Assembly: GCA_037952775.1 (NCBI GenBank)
Contig: JBANAY010000004.1
Location: forward strand, 15,066,001-15,130,000
Reading direction: 5' to 3'
From: Clonostachys chloroleuca
Lineage: Eukaryota > Ascomycota > Sordariomycetes > Hypocreales > Bionectriaceae
Length of the DNA stretch: 64,000 bases
Shown here: one piece after another, positions 33,051 to 45,414 of the stretch
Layout: the number at the start of each line of letters is the position of its first letter
How positions within the stretch are numbered: the first letter of the stretch is position 1
Notes under the pieces: generated by a model
Told to the model about the DNA's origin: nothing
The model's database searches: none
The model's input: the letters and a program-made list of their open reading frames with translations, nothing else
Made by a program: the position numbers and the translations under genes

Positions 33051-34735
33051 TTATTGCCGTGGTAGCACAAAACGCCACTGTTGATTGCCTCCCCCTCTGG
33101 GAGAGAGATTGACGGCGAAGTTATTCTCGGGCATCACAAAAATTCTAGCAACTCCCAAACCCAAGGATCGGCCGGTCTTTGGCTTGGCCCATGCACCACC
33201 AGTGGCCGGCTCTATATCAAAGGATAGAATGGTCAGGGACACGAATGCTAGATTCTCCATAATAGCAAAGTGCCGACCGGGGCACAGCAGCGAGCCGCCT
33301 CCAAAGGCACGGAAAGCCGTGGGGTTATATCGCTTGGTATTCTCGTCTGCCGAGCGATTGAATCTCTGGTACTGGAACTCGTTCACTCGATCTCCCCATA
33401 TATCTTTGTTAAAATGCTGGACGGCGTTGGGCATGAGCACGAGGCCTCCCTTCTTTAGAAAGTAGCGGTTGCCGAGCTTGTGGTCTTCAAGCACGCGCCG
33501 TATGAGGAGAGTTCCCACACCACGGTATCGGAGGACCTCGTGAAACGTAGAATGCAGAGTCGGACATGATGACTCAATAATTGAGAGGTCAATGGTCTTC
33601 GTGTTGCCATCCACCATCACGGCTTTTGCTACTTCTCGCCTGCATTCCTCGAGAAGCGCTGGGTCGGTGAATATATGGTAGAGCATCCAGAAGCCGGCCG
33701 CGATGGCATTATTGAGAATGGCAAGAACGGCACCAATCTCACCGCGCGCGATATCCTCGAGGGAGAAGCCAGCCTGCTTCGAGTGTCCGAATCGCGCATG
33801 GAATCCAGCTGAGGCTTCCTCGAGGCTACCACCATTGAGATACTGAAGAAATCCTCGATACAGATACTCTCGGGCAACAAGAGCCTTGCCTGCAAGAAGT
33901 CTGGGACAGATATTGCTGGCGATGATCGGCACACAAGGCTCAAATACACTGCATTCTTTAGTATTCGTTATGCCAATAGGGGTACTCGTTTCTGACTTAC
34001 TACCAGGCAGCTTCAAATTCTGGATCGCGAAATGGGTTTCCAGGTCCAAACTCCGCATCTGTCGTGGCCAGGAGAACTTCATGCTCCACCCATTTGAACA
34101 AGTCGACCTGGGTCTGGCCACCTTGGATTGTTCGGTTCAGGGATGCCGCCATGGTGCGAGCTGAGGCCATAATCATGTTATCCAGGCCCAGGCCCGGTGA
34201 CACAGCAGGCCTGAATGCTTTGTGAAATGTCATGAAATGTCCATCCTCGGCAACTGGATCCTCCCGCAGAGTGGTCTTGGCCTCTTCACTCATTCCAAGG
34301 AGGTTTCCCATTGCTTTTGCCTCAATGGCGGCAAACGAGAATACTTTTGTGTGCTTTTCCACAGCTGAAATGAGAGACGTTTCATTGATCAAGTATAGCC
34401 TTGTGAAAGGCAAGCGTAGCGTGTAAATTGGAAGCTTGTATTGGTGGCTACAAATCGTTAGCATTCATCTTCCCTTATCTGGCCTTTATCTTGTAACTCA
34501 ATCTTCCTTTCTTCCTTCATAAACATCAACCAAAGATACATCGGTATACTCACAAGAGTCGCAGATATAGCTTATATCTCTCCCTGAAGACGCTAAAAAT
34601 CGGGCTAAAAAAGGGGATGGCACTCAAGATGATTGGAGGTTCCTCGGCATGTTGGGTGAGGTGCATTAAGACAGTGAGGACGAGATATACACCAGCTACG
34701 GCGATGCCAGTAAGTATAAGGAGGTAGTACGCCAT
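33051..34735 (-). CDS. Cytochrome P450, CYP7/CYP8-like (P450-2, 507 aa, 3 exons)
   Basis: Exons are 34554-34735, 34004-34447 and 33051-33948, with introns of 106 and 55 nt; total 1524 nt, in frame. The N-terminal membrane anchor is LLILTGIAVAGVYLVLTVL. The I-helix region is degenerate around GEIGAVLAILNNAIAAGFW (no AGxDT), as in CYP7/8-type enzymes. The ExxR is EVLR in TFHEVLRYRG, and the haem-binding loop FGGGSLLCPGRHFA carries the axial Cys. The length is normal. Similar overall plan to P450-1 but clearly divergent in sequence. It has the same orientation as P450-1. Substrate unknown; probably a sterol-like or polyketide/terpenoid tailoring oxidase or isomerase (inference). Confidence 0.92.
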
Positions 34736-35559
34736 CTCTGCGTCCTGTCGTGTGGTATCTCACAAGGCAAACTTAGAAAGAATGATCTGATAAGGAGTTC
34801 AACCGCGAGCTATCCACTATCGACATTTCTGAATCCCAAGGTAGGAGGGCCTGTTTTGACTATTTACGGCATGCGTTCTCCGCCCATCAGGCAAACAAGG
34901 CATCTCTCGCTTCGATTGATCCTCACGCTCCTCACGTCACTCCTTTGGCGCAGGGATGGTGCCATTGGCTACGGGCCTCTCGTCGCAGATGATAAAACAG
35001 CTAAGCCTCCCTCAATCTGTTCTAGGCATACTCCGACGTTGGCAGGCAATATCTAGAGGATTCCATACGTACCACTACTTGATTGGTTGGGATCAACACG
35101 TTCTACTCTCAGAGTCTTCGCATGATATGCGACTGGGACTAGTGCAAGATTCTGTACGCACCCCTCCCCTCCTCTTGCACGCCACTCCCTCAGCTGCTAA
35201 TATCGGAACTCGTCCGGCCCCAAGATGGGCGCTAACTCTCAGATCAATCTTTCACATGCTGCCAAATGAGGTAAAACCTTGCGCACAGATGTGTCGCCCT
35301 TCCACGCGCTGCACACTACGACCAGATGGTAAGACAATATCCTACACCCAAGGCGGAAGGAAGCACGCTACGGCAAGACTGGCATATTCGTGTTTTTAAT
35401 AGCTCACCTCCTATCCTCTTGTCAGATTAGAATGCGTAACCCATCTGCCTTTCTCCCCCATATAGCCTAGCTTTGGCATTTGGGGAACTTGAGAGCTCAC
35501 CAATTCTGCTACGGCCCATCCTTCCTCCTCTAGTCGAACGCATCACCGGCATCTGAACA
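34736..35559. promoter_or_regulatory. Upstream region of P450-2
   Basis: 824 bp between the P450-2 start and a small plus-strand ORF. No recognised operator. A 147-aa plus-strand frame at 34956-35399 shows no domain and is not called. Confidence 0.4.
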
Positions 35560-35844
35560 ATGGCGCCAACAATCTCCGGCAGCTTTTCGATGCTGCTCAT
35601 ATCTAGCCGTCATCAGTCCCTCGTTTATTCAGTATTATCAACAGCGTTTGTCGTAGCTGCTGGTGCTATGCTGGCGATTTACCTCGCAAAGCAGGTCAAA
35701 ATCACATTTAGGGCCATCGGTCTCGTACTTCAACTTCTCCATATACCAATACCCGGTACGTACGCGGCCAAAAGGGAACTGCTAAACCAAAAACCGGTTT
35801 GATCGATTGCTGATAATCCTTCAGGAAAACCTTTTTGCCATTAG
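35560..35844 (+). CDS. Small single-span membrane protein or truncated anchor (71 aa, 2 exons)
   Basis: Exons 35560-35755 and 35825-35844 flank a 69-nt intron with donor GTACGT, a TGCTGAT-type branch site and acceptor CAG. The spliced frame closes at TAG (35842-35844). One strong membrane segment (SVLSTAFVVAAGAMLAIYL) lies near residues 25-43. The tail HIPIPGKPFCH resembles the proline-rich hinge after a P450 membrane anchor, so this could be the stump of a deleted P450 rather than a functional small protein. Both readings are inference. Confidence 0.38.
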
Positions 35845-36790
35845 CTTACACACAAACATCCAATGCGGTGGGGTGGATAACGGGCAAGGGGCAAGGGGCG
35901 GAATCAGAGTAGGATGGGCGGATGATTACCGCCCGAAGTCCAGAACGTACTAGATTACTATGGCGGCGCTTCAGTTGTCGCATCTGTAGCCCATTTATGG
36001 TCCTCGTTGAGTAAAGAGGGTGGTTTTGTTCTTGTGTTACACAGTAGCGTTCGAGGGGAAGGTTTGAATATTATCCCCGCGTCATCATCCAGGAACGCCG
36101 ATATGCCAACCAGTTCTTGTGTACCCTCCATCTCATATTCGACCCAACTACCGTCTCTCCCTCCTCTGTAGTCCATATTGCTACCTGGAAGTAGACCTGG
36201 TGAGAGCTTGAGTATAAATTCACAAACAGCAATGAAAAATGCAATAGCCGACATTCATCACAATGAATAGCCTAGAGGTGGACATTATCCGTAAATGATG
36301 TAGTCTGACTGACCTTGGTGACCAGAAGCCACATGACGAAGAATGCCAAGATATGCCGTTGGACTAGCCCTTGAAGGATGAGACAGCCTCTGCTAGCGAA
36401 TTGGCAAAGGATTCGCATGTCTGCCGAAGTAATAGTGGGAAAGTGCGGCACGAGAGTATGGTGTCTTGATCCACACGTAAGAAAGTACACGGCCACTCCA
36501 CACCTTTGAAGCGATAGACGGGCCGCCTAACCTGTTTGAAGGATGATTCTCATGGTGCTTATGGGCTGAAATGGGTCAGAGATCCTGTCATCGAGGGGTA
36601 AGGTGTAGGTCTCCAGGAATAGAACCCGTCCGATTGGCATCCGATAGCTCGAGCTTGAGGCACCGGACCTGATAACACGGCAGTGTTCTGCCGGTCCTCT
36701 CCTCTGACTATTTGTATCTTGCGCATCAGTGAGCCCGCCCAAGATCAGATTGGGTCCTTTCACTTTTGATTTGCCTTTTTCGCAAACACA
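35845..36790. other. Gene-free spacer before the rhodopsin-like gene
   Basis: No gene supported. The right part is the promoter of the gene starting at 36791. Short minus-strand frames (74-107 aa) are without domains. Confidence 0.45.
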
Positions 36791-38427
36791 ATGGACTCGC
36801 TTGGCCTTGACCTGTCGAACATACCGGCTGGAATTCCTCCGGCCGGACACACCCCTAATTTTGTTGATCCACCGTCCCTTGGAAATATGCCCAAGATCTT
36901 CACCTATGTCACTCTACCGCCCATGTTGATCCTGTTCACAATGCGCATCTTCACTCGCATAAAGACATCACGAACTGGCATAGATGACTGTAAGGCCCTC
37001 CCCGCTGCCATCATATGGCATGATGATGAGAATATGACATTTGCTTACTCTTAAAACTCACAGATCTATGCGCTTTATCTGCGGTTGGTTTTCTTTTTTC
37101 TGCCCAAGCTGCTGATGACCATCGAAACTCAAGGCTAACGCATATGATCAGGCCTCTATTGGTGTCTACATCATTCTTACATTCATTGGTAAAGCTTTGT
37201 CCCCTGGCAGCCCAAATGAGCGATTCAAATCAGAATCTAACACAATACAGTGATTGATGAAGTTGCTGGACCGCATATGTATGATATCCCGGTTAGCAAG
37301 CTCACAACAAGCTACGCAGAGGTAATGCTACTGCCCCAGCCAGTGAGGTGTTCCGCATACTAACCACTACTTGCTGAGCAGAACACCGTAACCCAGGGGG
37401 CATTTTATTTCATAGCCTCCATGTTCATCAAGACCGCCATCCTTGCTCTGTACCTGCGCATCTTCAGCCCTTCACCTGTAGCCAAGAAGCTTCTATGGAT
37501 CGGAATAGCGGTCACGGCCATATTCTACCTCACGTCAATGTCGGTGTTCCTCGGCCACTGCGTCCCAAGACCTGCCGACTTTGCCAGCGGCGGCTATCTG
37601 TCGCTCCAGACATCCGCCCGCTGCTTCAAAGTAAGCGGGCCCGTCAGCCTGGCCAGCGGCATTGTGGGCACCATCATCGATTTCTATGTCCTAGTACTGC
37701 CCATCGTCTTCCTCTGGAGCTTACGCACCTCGTTCAGGAAGAAGGCGGGTATTGCTGGAGTGTTCCTGGCTGGTATTGTGTATGTTTAGCCACTCTCGCA
37801 CCCCTTATCCGTTGCTTTCTTTCCGGCTAACAGCAGCAGGGCTTGCGTGCTGTCGATTATTGGTACCGTATACCGTATGAAGATTTTTGTGTCCAAGAAT
37901 TTGATGGAGCAAGATTTAACTTGGAACTCGATGCCAATCTATGCCACATGGTGAGTGTAGCCTTCTAACCCTTGATACCGTCACCGCCGTTTCCCGCCCC
38001 AACGCACACTCTGACCAGATTACACACTAGCATTGCGGAAATCAACATCGGTATCGCTTGCAGCTGTATACCAATCGTCTTTGTCCACTTCAAGTCACTG
38101 GGCAATCTGTCCGGGTCCTGGTTCAGCAAGATCCGGTACATGTCCGGTCGCAAGGATAGCAGTGGCCGGGGAGGGTCGACGGACAAGCAGATCCTCGACT
38201 CTCACGAGATTGAGATGGGCCCTGCCGCCAGCCTTCCCCAAGTCCCCAAGGGAACCATGACAGGGGTGCGGTCATTCATGCGCAACTTTAACCGAACCAA
38301 CAAATTGCACATGACCCAGACGGGGCTTCTGTCCGTAGACAGCTTGGAGTACACGTACCACGACCAGCTACAGAGGGAGCTGAGATATCCAGCGTCCCGA
38401 GACGGTCCGCCGCAGCAGCAGCCGTAG
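36791..38427 (+). CDS. Fungal rhodopsin/PTH11-like integral membrane protein (410 aa, 7 exons)
   Basis: Seven-transmembrane protein of the large fungal family often annotated as the rhodopsin domain or SAT4/PTH11-type. Some members are GPCR-like; most are uncharacterised. Exons: 36791-36989, 37064-37083, 37152-37188, 37251-37321, 37382-37779, 37840-37950 and 38031-38427 (1233 nt, in frame). Family marks are DDYLCALSAA after helix 1 (formed by splicing a 20-nt exon), TQGAFYFIASMFIKTAILALYLRIF in pieces (FYFIASMFIKTAILALYLRI) and the conserved CFKVSGPVSLASGIVGTIID region (pieces SGPVSLASGIVG). DLTWNSMPIYATC and IAEINIGIACSCIP follow. The hydrophilic C-tail is about 100 residues. It sits among P450 genes, as such proteins often do in metabolite clusters. 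Confidence 0.9.
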
Positions 38428-39899
38428 CATCACTACCAAAGGGCTGGTGGAGAAACGATGGAATGTCATTTACGGGTTTCCTGTCACTACTGCCAGAATA
38501 GATTGCTAGACCAAGCACAAGCACTGCTCCGAAAGAGGAGAATTCTCAATACCATAATCTTACAAAAGTGGACTTGGGCGATTCCTCAATGCTCTCCCGC
38601 TTTTCGCTAAGCTGCCTCTAGTATAGAACACGCTTGGCGTCTCCGACGTACCGGCGCTTATCTGGAGTCTATTTGTGCGAGATTATGGGGTGGTATTGAC
38701 TACTCGCCACACAATTGACACAATTGGGAGGCATCCAACTTGGTTCGGTAGGTAAGCCGGCCAAGCTCGCCGGTGCCTAGAGTATGAGACATTTCAGGAA
38801 TGCACGTCGCCTGATCCGTCAAAGTGGTCGCCTTACATATGCCTCGCCTGTGAGTAGTCGGACCAACGCTGAGCAGTCGCAAGCGCCAAGACGTTGCATA
38901 GCGGAATGAGAATGGGGCGGATGCAGGTCAGCCTCGAACCTTGTTTGTGTTCAGCTTCGTGACGGTGCAACGAGATCTTTATGCTGTGTTGATCGGTAAG
39001 ATTCACAGTGATTCCCGTTCACTGCTGCTGTCGGATGTCCCTTGATTGGCATAATGCCCTATGAGGCTGGATGATCCGAAGCTGACGCCTGGCATGCACA
39101 CCCCTTATTAGTCACAGGAACAACTCCATCATGTACGTGACTAAGAGGGACGAAAGCCACAACGGTGACACGTGCAAGAAATATTACTTGACCCCTCCAC
39201 TAAGCAATACGGCGCGTGCAGATGCCATAGTACACTGCCGGCCTCAGATGTGACAAGTAGAAATGTCCACCTCAACCGTAAGACGTACACGTAAGTGGCA
39301 AGCGAAGCCAAGAAACATACGAGATGGAGCTCTGTGGTCTAATTGGCGTAGACGAAGCTGCCCAGACTTGATATGAGACACAGACGACCGATTATTGGAC
39401 GGCGAATGATGCCACTTACGCCTTCATGCAGGTGTGTCCAGCTGCATCAGCTTGGCCATGCACACCCCCCTCAGCTCTGTTGGTGGGGACAATCCTCCTC
39501 AGATGCAGAGCTTCGGATGTTGCACCCTGTTAGGGGAACGAGGTACACATTTCTTTTCCCGTTGGCTGCAGCATGTCTCAGTTGGTGACAATAACAATTA
39601 GCTGCGCTCCTATTGATCGATCGCCCCGCCTATGCATCTCATTCATGGGCGGTTGATCGGCCCACTAGCTCCAGGCCCAAGCCCCTGTGCCACAGCGTCT
39701 GTGTCCACTGCTAGGATCATCCCCGTCGCCTGTAACTGCGCCGTAACTCACCACCACAGTCTGTCGCTAATTCCAGCCCTCAGATCAAGGATTGAGGTGC
39801 TCTTTGTTCCTTTGCTGGTGGCGGTGGTCGATTGGCTCGTGTCTCGTCGCTTTACCTCCATTCCCTCTCGCCTCTTGCACTCCATGATCATCCGCTGGC
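38428..39899. other. Long spacer upstream of P450-3
   Basis: About 1.5 kb without a gene. Contains the presumed promoter of P450-3. The 129-aa plus-strand frame at 39632-40021 overlaps the P450 start out of frame and is rejected. No repeats recognised. Confidence 0.5.
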
Positions 39900-41744
39900 A
39901 TGGACAACACGCTCGTCTATGGTCTGGGGGGCGTCTCAACAGTCCTCATCGTCTCCATGATCTGGCGCGCCCTCTACCCCAAGCCCTACCCGGGCATCCC
40001 ATACAACGAGGAGGCGGCTAACCGCATCCTCGGGGACATCCCAGACCTGATGGCCGTCATTAACGAGACCCAGGAGTTCTCCCACGCGCTGTTTGCCGTC
40101 ACCACGCAGAAACTCGGTGTCCCTATCGCCCAGATCCTATTCCCCGGCGTTCGAAAGCCCCTCGTTATCGTCGAGGACCCCAGGGAGATTGAAGACATCG
40201 TTCTGCGCCGAAACAGGGAGTTTGACAAGGCTCCCATGGGCGTCGATGCCTTCCAGCCCATGTTCCCCCATTCCACCGTCAGTCAGTTCACTACCCCGGA
40301 GCTCAAGGCACAGAAGCGTCTCTGGGCCGATGTCATGAGCACCGAGTTTCTGCGTAAGACGGCCGCCTCCAACATGCATCAGTCCACCCTGGAGATGCTG
40401 GATCTCTGGCGTCTGAAAGCCTCCACCATCTACAAGGACAAGCCCTTCAACACCGCTGACGACTTCGCCAACGCTACCCTCGACGTCATCTGGATCGCCC
40501 TAGTGGGCGAAACAGCTGGCTTGACCAAGTTCGAGATCGAAAAGCTGCAGAACGAGGTCGACGGCAAGAGCAATGAGCACCTCAATCTCCCCCGCGGCGC
40601 CTTTGTCAAGGAGGAGATCCACTACGTCGCCGAGGCCATCACGCGCAACTCCAACTCGCCCTCACCCAAGTGGGCGCAGAGGCTCGAGATGCTGACGCCG
40701 CGGTACCGCAAGTTCCGCGCCACCGTCACCCACGAGATCAACCTGGCCATGCGCAAGGCCCTCGACCGCTTTGAGCGGCTCGAGGTGGGCAGTCTTGAAG
40801 ACGGGGAGGAGGATACGTGCATGATGGACTTGGTGCTCCGTCGTCGTGTGATGGAGGCCAGGAAAGCCGATCGGCCGATGACTGACCCATCCAAGGATGA
40901 GAACATTCTTGATGAAATGTTCACTATGCTTGTCGGTGTAAGCAGCCATTCCTTCTTACCCCATTCGCTCTATCTGAGGCTGCTAACATAAGAACGCCAT
41001 ATAAAACCAGGGTCATGATTCAACCTCCAGCGCCCTCACATGGTTCGTTAAATTCATGGAAGCTTATCCTGTTGCGCAAACCGAGCTCCGCACAAAGCTC
41101 AGGGAAGCTTTCCCAGGGCCCGAGCTACCGTCAGCCCAAGAGATCCTCGCAACGAATGTCCCATATCTAGATGCAGCCTGCGAGGAGGGTTTCCGTCTCG
41201 CGGGGGTGACCAAGGCCAATCTTCGGCAGGCCGTGGTCGACACCCAGATCCTTGGCTGCCCCATTCCCAAGGGCACCGAGATCTTCATGAACTTCCACAT
41301 CAATCACACGCCCGCTCCGGCCGATGAGACGAAGCGCACTGCTGGTGCCAAGGCAGCTGTGGCCAAGAATGGCAACGGCTTCGAGAGCAGGGCAGGTCGC
41401 GATCTTGGTATCTTTGAACCCCGGAGATGGCTAGTCCAAGACGAGACGACAGGTAAAGAGACGTTTAACCCCACCGCTCTACCTTCTCTGGCATTCGGCG
41501 GCGGATACCGGGGATGCTCTGGTGAGTTTTGCATTCCCCTTCTTTTATACTGCACTCTGAGAGTCTTGATACTAATCTGTCGACAGGAAGAAAACTAGCT
41601 TATATGGAGTTTCGCATTGTCGTCACTCTGATTATTCTCAGTTTTGAATTTCTAGAGCTACCAGAAGAGCTGAAGACATTCAGTTGCAAAGAGAGAATCT
41701 TCAGGAGACCCAACACACCTCATGCCAAGCTCAAAATACTGTGA
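39900..41744 (+). CDS. Cytochrome P450 (P450-3, 568 aa, 3 exons)
   Basis: Exons are 39900-40937, 41011-41521 and 41587-41744 (1707 nt, in frame). N-terminal anchor LVYGLGGVSTVLIVSMIW, then the proline-rich hinge YPKPYPGIPYN. The I-helix motif GGHDSTSSALTW is formed across the first intron. The ExxR is EGFR in CEEGFRLAG, and the haem loop FGGGYRGCSGRK with the axial Cys is formed across the second intron. The coding exons are noticeably more C-rich at third positions than the flanking P450 genes. An alanine- and lysine-rich insertion near residues 445-460 (TAGAKAAVAKNGNG) makes it longer than usual. Substrate unknown. Confidence 0.93.
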
Positions 41745-44032
41745 CTTCCGGCTTGAAGTGAAGATGTTGGATTGAATGTTTCAGGTCCACCTTGAGGGTT
41801 ATGTAGATTAAAAGTGAAAGATACAATGTCTTGAATCTGGCCAGGTAGGGGTTGGGAGGTTTTTTGCATAGTTATATTCTTTAAACTCTTTTACAAAGGG
41901 GGGTAATATTGCCTAGATATTAAGTTGTATAATAAATCTAATCATTTACTTCTATCTTAAAGTTTACCTTTCTAGATCTATCTCTCTTGAGGAAAAAAAT
42001 ATTCAAGATGGAACAAAATTAACCTTTCTTAAGTCTCTGATAGAGTATTTACTTTGTGTTATAGAACTTACACATTTAATGAACTGAATCCTGAGTACTA
42101 CTTGTATATTGTTATATAGGCAATCTATTTGCAATTGTGTCAGTTGGCCAAGTCGTATGTAGCCCAAAGAGCATATTTCTTCTAGTTATTTGGGTTATCC
42201 GAGCTTTTTTCCCAATACACCACATAGGTACTCAGTCTATCACCCTAGTCAGGGCTGGCTCAAATACTATCATCACCAGGGTACCAGCAACTTATAATGT
42301 CATAAGAACAAACGACGAACACCCAGTAAGACTTTCGCAAACACCAAGTTACCCTCTCCTCTCATTTGTCTAATCTTAGTGCGTATTTTTAAATCTTTAG
42401 TGATGCCGGGAGGACTTGAACAATCGGGGTGGGCACTCCAGTTTCCGGTAGATCAAGGTCGATTTGAAGAAAAAGAGAAGAGGAGAGGAAGGGATAGCTC
42501 GAGTGGGAGTGTTGAGATTCGAAGATAGGGCGGGAGATAGTTCGAGTATTAAAGTTTAGAAATAACAATGAACGAAGCTAGACCCACAAGCTCGATACAA
42601 TCAATACGAAGGGTTAGAAGTAAGCTTTGCTAGCCTAAGGCTGTAGTTATACGGAAGAAAAGTTTTATAAACCTTTATACTTATAACTCACTCAGCGTCA
42701 GAACTAGCCGCTCGTCGAATGGCAATTTAACCTACCCTCTTTCACCTGGCTTCATTCGTTCAGCTTACAAGTAGGGCAGCATGAGGAAGAGAAAAAAAAG
42801 TGGAAGGAATGAGGGCTTGATAGAAGATAGATTCAATAAAAATGTTTCTTAACCTTTAAAAACACAATAAAAGAGAACAAGGTGAGAGATTCGAAGATAG
42901 AGGAAGACATCATGTAGTTTGCCCTACATATGTGTGACTAAGCCCTGTGTCAACCGTCTTGATAGAGCCTGTACAATTGGTACTCAGATGACTTCTCTTC
43001 TTTAATCACCGAACATGTTCATGCTCACAAACTTTTGTTCAGCAGATTATGAGGCCGGAGCTCGAGCAATTCATTAACCAACCTACAGCCGTTGGAACGA
43101 ATCAACATTGAACAACCATATGCTTTATCCGCCTCCAGCACGAGCGATGTGCATAAGGCATTCACGGTTGTACCCTTCACTAAAAACCGCCGAGGCGGGC
43201 TGATTGGAGAAGACTAACACGACATATGAGAGTTTCTATTGTCACCTTAACAGGCCAGGTGTACAACCTGAGGATTGCGGCACTGGTCGTAGCGGTGAGA
43301 GAAGTATTTGGCTATCGTGGCTGACTCAGGATTTGCGTTGTTTGCTACGCCCCAGTATCGGTTATGCGAAAGACAAGCAAGGTATGTTACGCAGTTTCTT
43401 GTCGTCTCCTTTCAAAGTAATGATAAATATCGAACTCATGGACTTCTGTCGTTGGGCCCATCGCGATGCCGCATTTGTAATGCAAAAAATTCGAACACCT
43501 TTACCACTGACAAAAATTGCAGGGAGCTAAAGTCACCCGTTTTGCCTCCGCGTATCGTAGCAAACTTAAACCGAGCCTTGATGTCCGAGAGGGACCGAAA
43601 AGGACCACCTGGTCATCCCATGGCTTAGTGATCATCCTCGCATCAACACGCGACCCTTGGCTAGTTTGTCTGGGCGTAGGGATAAACCCTGGATTACCTA
43701 CTTAGTGGACGCCGACCAAAATCCGCTTTTGGAAAATGAGAGAGCAGCATCATCGGCTTTGTTTACCTAGAGGGCGTCCTGGTGCTAAAGAACGAATGGC
43801 GAACTCTGTCTCCTCTCAGCACCGGGCAAATCACGGTGCGATCTCATCTTGCACTAAACTCCGGGAATTTTGAGCGTATGGGACATTGGATACTGTTCAA
43901 CAAAACTATTCATTCTAGAAACAGGCTTTGTAGGTGAAATTGTACAGTCTGGCTTTCCTACCCACATGGCCTCGGACGACGGTATAACCGTGGCTCGTAT
44001 GATCTGGAAGAGGTTCCTTGTACATCCATCCA
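41745..44032. other. AT-rich gene-free region with decayed repetitive sequence
   Basis: 2.3 kb without a convincing gene. 41860-43000 is AT-rich; the phrase AGATTCGAAGATAG recurs at about 42514 and 42892 in purine-rich contexts, suggesting repeat debris. Plus-strand frames at 43204-43705 overlap one another and show no domain. The right end is the 3' flank of the methyltransferase gene. Confidence 0.55.
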
Positions 44033-45414
44033 TTATGCCAGCTCTGCCTCAATAATGACCTCCGATCCCATGGCAAAACTATGAATCTGGATATTCTGGA
44101 AACCTGCGCGCTCCAAAATACTTTTCCAGTCCGCCTCGGTACGCTCTTTCATAGCGCCCAGCACAAAAACGAGCTGGTCCATGGAAGTGACAGACCATGG
44201 CGCGTTCTGACCCGGGACAACCAGTTCATTGATCAGCAATCGCGAGTAGCCCGCCTTCATCGCAGGCTTCAATTGCTGGAGGATCTTGATGCAGTCATCG
44301 TCACCCCAGTCGTGCAGGACAGAATGAAGGTAGTATGTCCGCGCATTTTTAACTGGCTGCTCAGTGAAGAAATCGTGGGATGAGGGCTCAAAGACAGTTT
44401 CACTAGTACTGGCCAACGAGGAGATGACCTCGGGTCTGTCTTGCAGGATGAGCCTCCCAGGTAAATTCGGATGTTTCTCTTTCAGCTCCCTGAGATCATG
44501 ACCGAGACCTCCGCCAACGTCTACGAGCACGACATCGCTAATGGTTGGTTCAAAGCCATTAACGAAACGCTCCTGGATCGGGTAGAAGCCGGGATCGAGC
44601 CAGGATGGCTTCCCCGCGCGGTAAGCCGACATGTAGTTGTTGAACTTTTCCAGATACGGTGGGTTCTGGTCCAACCAGGCGAAGAAAGGCAGATCTGTCT
44701 TGTGGGCATGCTGAAAGGGTCCATTCGTCAGTTCGGTAGGGAGAGCGTAGGAGGTTCTCTTCAGATATTCGGGCAGAGCGCGGAAAGATGGGCCAGCCAC
44801 GTCGTATCTTCGTAGAGGTCGTTAGCAAAATACGCGCCATGAGAGGGCTCTTGACATACGTGTAGATGATACCATCTCTGTATTTAGGGTCTGTCAAGGC
44901 GTTGCTAAGACCCGTTGCGACATATGTGTCAACGCCGTTCTCGGCTACGATGTTCATCGCAGCAAGGTGCCTCATGGTTCGGGCTTGATATTGTCAAAAA
45001 TCAACCCAAATACCTGGCTATGCAGTTGAACTTACCTATCAACACATTGTCAGCGCCGATCTTGGCCGCCAGGGCTTGGGCACTTATCCCGGCCGTGCCA
45101 CTTTCCTTGAGATGTTCGGGGATCTTCAGATCAACGGCAATACGGCAGTGAGCCGCCCGAGCAGGCTAAAGGCAACGATCGATCAGCGCCGGGTATTCTA
45201 GAAAATACACCTGCTTTATCTGCAGCGCAATGGTATGGGATGGAATTACCTCTGCCCAGCCAATACGCTGAATGGCTTCGCTAGGCAGCTCGAGGCTGGA
45301 AATCAATTCACGACTGAGTTTGATGAGTTGCTCCCGAGCCCCCGGCTGCTTCTCACGGAACTCTGAGCCAACAGACTGCAGCTGCGCGAGAATTTCGTCC
45401 GACTCGGCCGACAT
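44033..45414 (-). CDS. SAM-dependent O-methyltransferase, COMT-like (397 aa, 4 exons)
   Basis: Small-molecule O-methyltransferase of the type common in fungal metabolite clusters. Exons: 45250-45414, 45036-45165, 44860-44983 and 44033-44807 (1194 nt, in frame); introns 84, 52 and 52 nt. The N-terminal dimerisation/winged-helix part includes AVDLKIPEHLKESG and SAQALAAKIGAD, then RTMRHLAAMNIV. The SAM-binding motif VLVDVGGGLGHDL lies in the last exon. Catalytic His is in YYLHSVLHDWGDDDC, and LLINELVVPGQ follows. The start could be 45435 (404 aa) or 45414; the latter was chosen. It is convergent with P450-3 across a 2.3-kb spacer; methylation of an oxidised product is a reasonable guess (inference). 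Confidence 0.93.

Noticed and set aside
36580..36670. Possible reverse-strand tRNA (GGTTCTATTCC resembles a B box)
   Set aside because: No matching A box, acceptor stem or anticodon arm could be folded.
39632..40021. 129-aa frame overlapping the start of P450-3
   Set aside because: Out of frame with the P450, whose anchor, hinge and catalytic motifs set the true frame.
43204..43705. Three overlapping plus-strand frames (62-108 aa)
   Set aside because: Mutually overlapping, no domain, lying in a repeat-like AT-rich spacer.
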